Positions 60,898-64,000 of a DNA stretch of 64,000 nt are shown in pieces (within the stretch, counting starts at the first letter, position 1; the number at the start of each line of letters is the position of its first letter). The stretch spans positions 1 to 64,000 of the forward strand of contig JNWL01000049.1 in assembly GCA_000716465.1 (NCBI GenBank). The letters are read 5' to 3'. The position numbers and the translations under genes are program-made. The notes under the pieces are model-generated. The model worked only from the letters and a program-made list of their open reading frames with translations. It was not told the origin of the DNA and made no database searches. Origin of the DNA: Streptomyces bikiniensis. GTDB lineage: Bacteria > Actinomycetota > Actinomycetes > Streptomycetales > Streptomycetaceae.

Positions 60898-63342
60898 ATG
60901 AGCGCAGAGGCCACCAACCCTGTGAGCGAGGCGGAGGACGCCGCCACCGACACGACCGTCCGCAGACGCGGACGCGCCCGCATCGACCTGCGCCGGCTCG
61001 GCCGCGCCGCCCTGCTCGGCGCCACCGCCGGACCGGCCCCCCGCGACCGGCTGCCCGACGCCATCGGCCACGTGGCCGAGGCGCACCGGGCCCACCATCC
61101 CGAGGCCGACCTGACGGTGCTGCGCCGGGCGTACGTCCTGGCCGAGTCCTCGCACCGGGGCCAGTTCCGCAAGAGCGGCGAGCCGTACATCACCCACCCG
61201 CTCGCGGTCACCCTCATCCTGGCCGAGCTCGGCGCCGAGACCACCACCCTGACCGCCTCCCTCCTCCACGACACCGTCGAGGACACCGATGTGACGCTCG
61301 ATCAGGTGCGCCGGGAGTTCGGCCCCGAGGTCGCCTACCTCGTCGACGGCGTCACCAAGGTCGAGAAGATCGACTACGGCGCCGCCGCCGAACCCGAGAC
61401 CTTCCGCAAGATGCTCGTCGCCACCGGCAACGACGTCCGGGTCATGTCGATCAAACTCGCCGACCGCCTCCACAACATGCGCACCCTCGGCGTGATGCGC
61501 CCCGAGAAACAGGCCCGGATCGCCAAGGTCACCCGGGACGTCCTCATCCCGCTCGCGGAACGGCTCGGCGTCCAGGCCCTCAAGACCGAGCTGGAGGACC
61601 TGGTCTTCGCCATCCTCCACCCCGAGGAGTACGAGGCCACGCGCGCGCTCATCGCCGGCAACCCGCACGCCCCCGACGCGCTCGGCGCCGTCGCGGAACA
61701 GGTCGACGCCGTCCTGCGCGAGGCCGGCATCGGCGCCGAAGTCCTCGTCAGGCCGCGGCACTTCGTCTCCGTCCACCGCGTCCGCCTCAAGCGCGGCGAG
61801 CTGCGCGGCTGCGACTTCGGCCGTCTCCTCGTGCTCGTCGCCGAGGACGCCGACTGCTACGCGGTCCTCGGTGAGCTGCACACCTGCTTCACCCCGGTGA
61901 TCTCCGAGTTCAAGGACTTCATCGCAGCGCCCAAGTTCAACCTGTACCAGTCCCTGCACACCGCCGTGGCCGCCCCCGACGGGGCCATGGCCGAGGTCCT
62001 CATCCGGACGCACCGGATGCACAAGGTCGCGGAGGCGGGGGTCGTCGCCCTCGGCAACCCGCACGTGGGCCAGGAGGCCGCCGAGCAGCCGGAGGGCGCG
62101 GCGCTTCCGGCGTCCCCCGTGTCTCCCGCGCCCTCGGCGTCCCCCGCGTCCCCGGCGGCGTCCCCCGCGTCCCCGGCGGCGCCCCTCGCGTCCCCGGCGA
62201 CCGAGGACGGCGAGCGCGTCGACCCCACCCGCCCCGGCTGGCTCTCCCGCCTCCTCGACTGGCAGCAGTCCGCCCCCGACCCGGACACCTTCTGGACCTC
62301 CCTGCGCGCCGACCTCGCCGAGGACGACGAGATCACCGTCTTCCGCGCCGACGGCAGCGCGCCCGGCACGATCAGCCTGCCCGCCGGCGCCAGCTGCATC
62401 GACGCCGCCTACGCCCAGCACGGCGAGGCCGCCCACGCCTGTCTCGGCGCCCGCGTCAACGGGCGCCTCGCACCCCTGAGCACCGTCCTGGGCGACGGCG
62501 ACACCGTGCAGCTGCTGCTCGCGCAGGACCCCGTGTCCGGCCCGTCCCCGGAGTGGCTGGACCACGCCCGTACCCCCGCCGCCCGGATCGCCATCGCGGG
62601 GTGGCTGCGGGACCACCCGGAGAGCACCGAAACCACCACCCCCGGACCCGGTCCCCGCCCCACCGCCTTCCGCCCCGCCGATCTCCGGCCCGATGCCCGA
62701 GCCACCGATCCCCGCTCCACCGGCCCCCGGCCCGATGCCCGAGCCGCCGGCGCCGGGCCCCATGCCCCGACCGATCCCCGGCCCGGCGCCCGCTCCCGCT
62801 TCCACCCGGAGCCCAGGCCCGAGCCCCGCCCGGCCGCCGACCCCCGCTCCGGCACCGGGCTCCACGCCGAGCTCCACGCCGACCTGGACGGCGAGCAGCC
62901 CGCCGCCGTCCGGCCCGCCGGGTGCTGCACCCCCGTACCCCCCGACGAGATCACCGGCTTCCGGGTCCGCGGCGGATCGGTCACCGTCCACCGCTCCGGC
63001 TGCGCCTCCGCCGACGCCATGCGCCGGGTCGGCCGCGCGCCCGTCACCGTCCGCTGGGGCGACACCGCCCAGGGCAGGGTCACCCTCGTGGCCGAGTCCT
63101 TCGGCCGGCCCGGACTCCTCGCCGACCTCACCGAGGCCATCGCCACCGCCGGGGCCGCGGTCGTCTCCGCGACCGTCGAGCCGCCCAGCGAACAGCGGGT
63201 CCGCCACACGTACACCCTCCACCTCCCCGACGCGGCCGAGCTCCCCGCCCTCATGCGGGCCATGCGGGACGTGCCGGGGGTGTACGACGTGAGCCGCGCC
63301 CGCCATCGCGCGTCACCCCGCCCCCGCCCGCGCCGGAGCTGA
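60898..63342 (+). CDS. rshA: RshA, RelA/SpoT-like (p)ppGpp synthetase/hydrolase
   Basis: 814 residues. The HD hydrolase domain has H124-D125 (LLHDTVEDTD) and RLHNMRTLG. The synthetase region is diverged but retains RPRHFVSVHRV, FNLYQSLHTAV and EVLIRTHRMHKVAEAG. A TGS domain (about 475-540) and a C-terminal ACT domain (about 725-795) follow. Two low-complexity inserts, an Ala/Ser/Pro tract near 400-440 and a Pro/Arg repeat near 585-655, separate the domains and make it longer than most RSH proteins. In S. coelicolor rshA is the second RSH gene besides relA (recalled). ATG 60898 has GGAGGT seven bases upstream. Confidence 0.93.
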   Translation: MSAEATNPVSEAEDAATDTTVRRRGRARIDLRRLGRAALLGATAGPAPRDRLPDAIGHVAEAHRAHHPEADLTVLRRAYVLAESSHRGQFRKSGEPYITHPLAVTLILAELGAETTTLTASLLHDTVEDTDVTLDQVRREFGPEVAYLVDGVTKVEKIDYGAAAEPETFRKMLVATGNDVRVMSIKLADRLHNMRTLGVMRPEKQARIAKVTRDVLIPLAERLGVQALKTELEDLVFAILHPEEYEATRALIAGNPHAPDALGAVAEQVDAVLREAGIGAEVLVRPRHFVSVHRVRLKRGELRGCDFGRLLVLVAEDADCYAVLGELHTCFTPVISEFKDFIAAPKFNLYQSLHTAVAAPDGAMAEVLIRTHRMHKVAEAGVVALGNPHVGQEAAEQPEGAALPASPVSPAPSASPASPAASPASPAAPLASPATEDGERVDPTRPGWLSRLLDWQQSAPDPDTFWTSLRADLAEDDEITVFRADGSAPGTISLPAGASCIDAAYAQHGEAAHACLGARVNGRLAPLSTVLGDGDTVQLLLAQDPVSGPSPEWLDHARTPAARIAIAGWLRDHPESTETTTPGPGPRPTAFRPADLRPDARATDPRSTGPRPDARAAGAGPHAPTDPRPGARSRFHPEPRPEPRPAADPRSGTGLHAELHADLDGEQPAAVRPAGCCTPVPPDEITGFRVRGGSVTVHRSGCASADAMRRVGRAPVTVRWGDTAQGRVTLVAESFGRPGLLADLTEAIATAGAAVVSATVEPPSEQRVRHTYTLHLPDAAELPALMRAMRDVPGVYDVSRARHRASPRPRPRRS

Positions 63343-63505
63343 GGGAACGGCGACCGTGACCGGGCGGAAGGAGCCCGTGACCGACCGGGACCGGCAGGTG
63401 CCGTCCGGGCGTGACCCCCTTCGGGTGGCGGGCGGGCGAGCCGCCCCGGCGCGCGGCGAAAGCCCTGGTAGCCGTAGGGCCAGTCCTCCGGAAAGGCCCT
63501 GGCCC

Positions 63506-64000
63506 ATGCCGTTCGCCCGATCCCCCGTGCCGTTCAACCACGCCCCCCTGCCGTTCGACCGCGCGCCCCTGCCGCCCCGTGCCCGGTGGCTCCGCTCCGC
63601 CGCCCTGGTCGCCTCCTCGGCCGGGCTCGTCGCCGCCGGGCTGCCCGCCCCCGCGCCGCTCGGCATCGGCGACCCGCTCTTCCCGCACCTCGGCAACCCG
63701 GGCTACGACGTCCTCGCGTACACCCTCGACGTCGCGTACCCCGGCGCGAACACGAAGCCGCTCTCCGCCGTGACCCGGATCGACGCGCTCGTCACCGACG
63801 ACCTGGAGCGGATCAACCTCGACTTCACCCACGGCGAGGTCTCCGCCGTCACCGTCGACGGCCGCCCCGCCGCGTACACCAGCAGCGGCGAGGACCTGGT
63901 GATCACCCCCGCCGCGCCCGTCGAAGCGGGCGAACCGGTCCGGATCACCGTCACCCACACCAGCGACCCCTCCGGCCCCGCCGACACCGGCGGCTGGGTC
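63506..64000 (+). CDS. M1-family metallopeptidase, N-terminal part
   Basis: The frame is open from ATG 63506 to the window edge (165 codons). An Arg/Pro-rich n-region and one hydrophobic segment (SAALVASSAGLVAAGLPAPA, about 31-50) make a long signal peptide. GNPGYDVLAYTLDVAY and the following beta strands match the N-terminal domain of aminopeptidase N-like M1 enzymes. The HExxH zinc site lies outside the window. GGAAAGG is about ten bases upstream. Confidence 0.85.
   Translation, partial: MPFARSPVPFNHAPLPFDRAPLPPRARWLRSAALVASSAGLVAAGLPAPAPLGIGDPLFPHLGNPGYDVLAYTLDVAYPGANTKPLSAVTRIDALVTDDLERINLDFTHGEVSAVTVDGRPAAYTSSGEDLVITPAAPVEAGEPVRITVTHTSDPSGPADTGGWV

Overview
The window is chromosomal DNA of a Streptomyces species. 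Base composition is very GC-rich, GTG starts are common, many mRNAs appear leaderless, and there are HAMP-repeat sensors, SpoIIE phosphatases and an RshA. From memory, the gene order matches the Streptomyces coelicolor core block around SCO5747 to SCO5796: osaA/osaB, ftsK, rimO, pgsA, cinA, clgR, dps, lhr, recA, recX, gluABCD, miaB, miaA, dapF, rshA. That synteny is recalled, not computed here.

Layout. 0-0.2 kb: 3' part of a 5S rRNA, a tRNA-Thr(GGU) and a terminator. 0.2-9.7 kb: a multidomain SpoIIE phosphatase, divergent from the giant HAMP-array hybrid kinase OsaA and its partner OsaB. 9.7-17.7 kb: ftsK, a RodZ-like HTH membrane protein, rimO-pgsA-cinA (coupled by ATGA overlaps), clgR and dps. 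17.7-28.9 kb: a small membrane protein, a Nei glycosylase, a MITE-like element, the Lhr helicase, an AraC regulator, azlCD, a toroid-fold protein, a DUF3046 protein and an AI-2E-type permease. 28.9-33.3 kb: an orphan cydAB pair and a NarL-type two-component pair. 33.4-38.8 kb: an SGNH esterase, an FGE-like protein, a repeat-filled gap with a Nudix remnant, recA (LexA box plus an NDp-like promoter) with recX, and a cysteine dioxygenase-rhodanese operon. A 28-codon Cys-rich leader peptide precedes that operon. 39-47 kb: an FAD monooxygenase and the glutamate uptake locus gluABCD with the divergent gluR-gluK pair. 47-54.8 kb: a TAXI binding protein, an LLM/LysR chimera, a DMT permease, a YCII-LuxR fusion, a NarL-type two-component pair, a DedA protein and truncated SnoaL and TetR genes. 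54.8-64 kb: miaB, a LigB-fold protein, an antitoxin-like protein, miaA, a membrane protein, dapF, rshA and the start of an M1 peptidase.

How the genes work together. Most are housekeeping: tRNA modification (miaA, miaB), chromosome segregation and repair (ftsK, recA, recX, lhr, nei), stress control (osaAB, clgR, dps, rshA), phospholipid synthesis (pgsA) and lysine/peptidoglycan precursors (dapF).

Two themes stand out. First, a leaderless Cys-rich leader peptide lies just upstream of cysteine dioxygenase and a rhodanese, which suggests cysteine-responsive attenuation of sulfur catabolism. Second, the 43.8-54.8 kb stretch holds a cluster of lesions: gluA lacks its ABC signature and Walker B, gluR has a one-base frameshift, an LLM gene is fused in frame to the tail of a LysR gene, and SnoaL-like and TetR genes are truncated. 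These are either real local decay or assembly errors; read mapping or PCR would decide. Intergenic gaps are often filled with short degenerate tandem repeats, each with its own unit.
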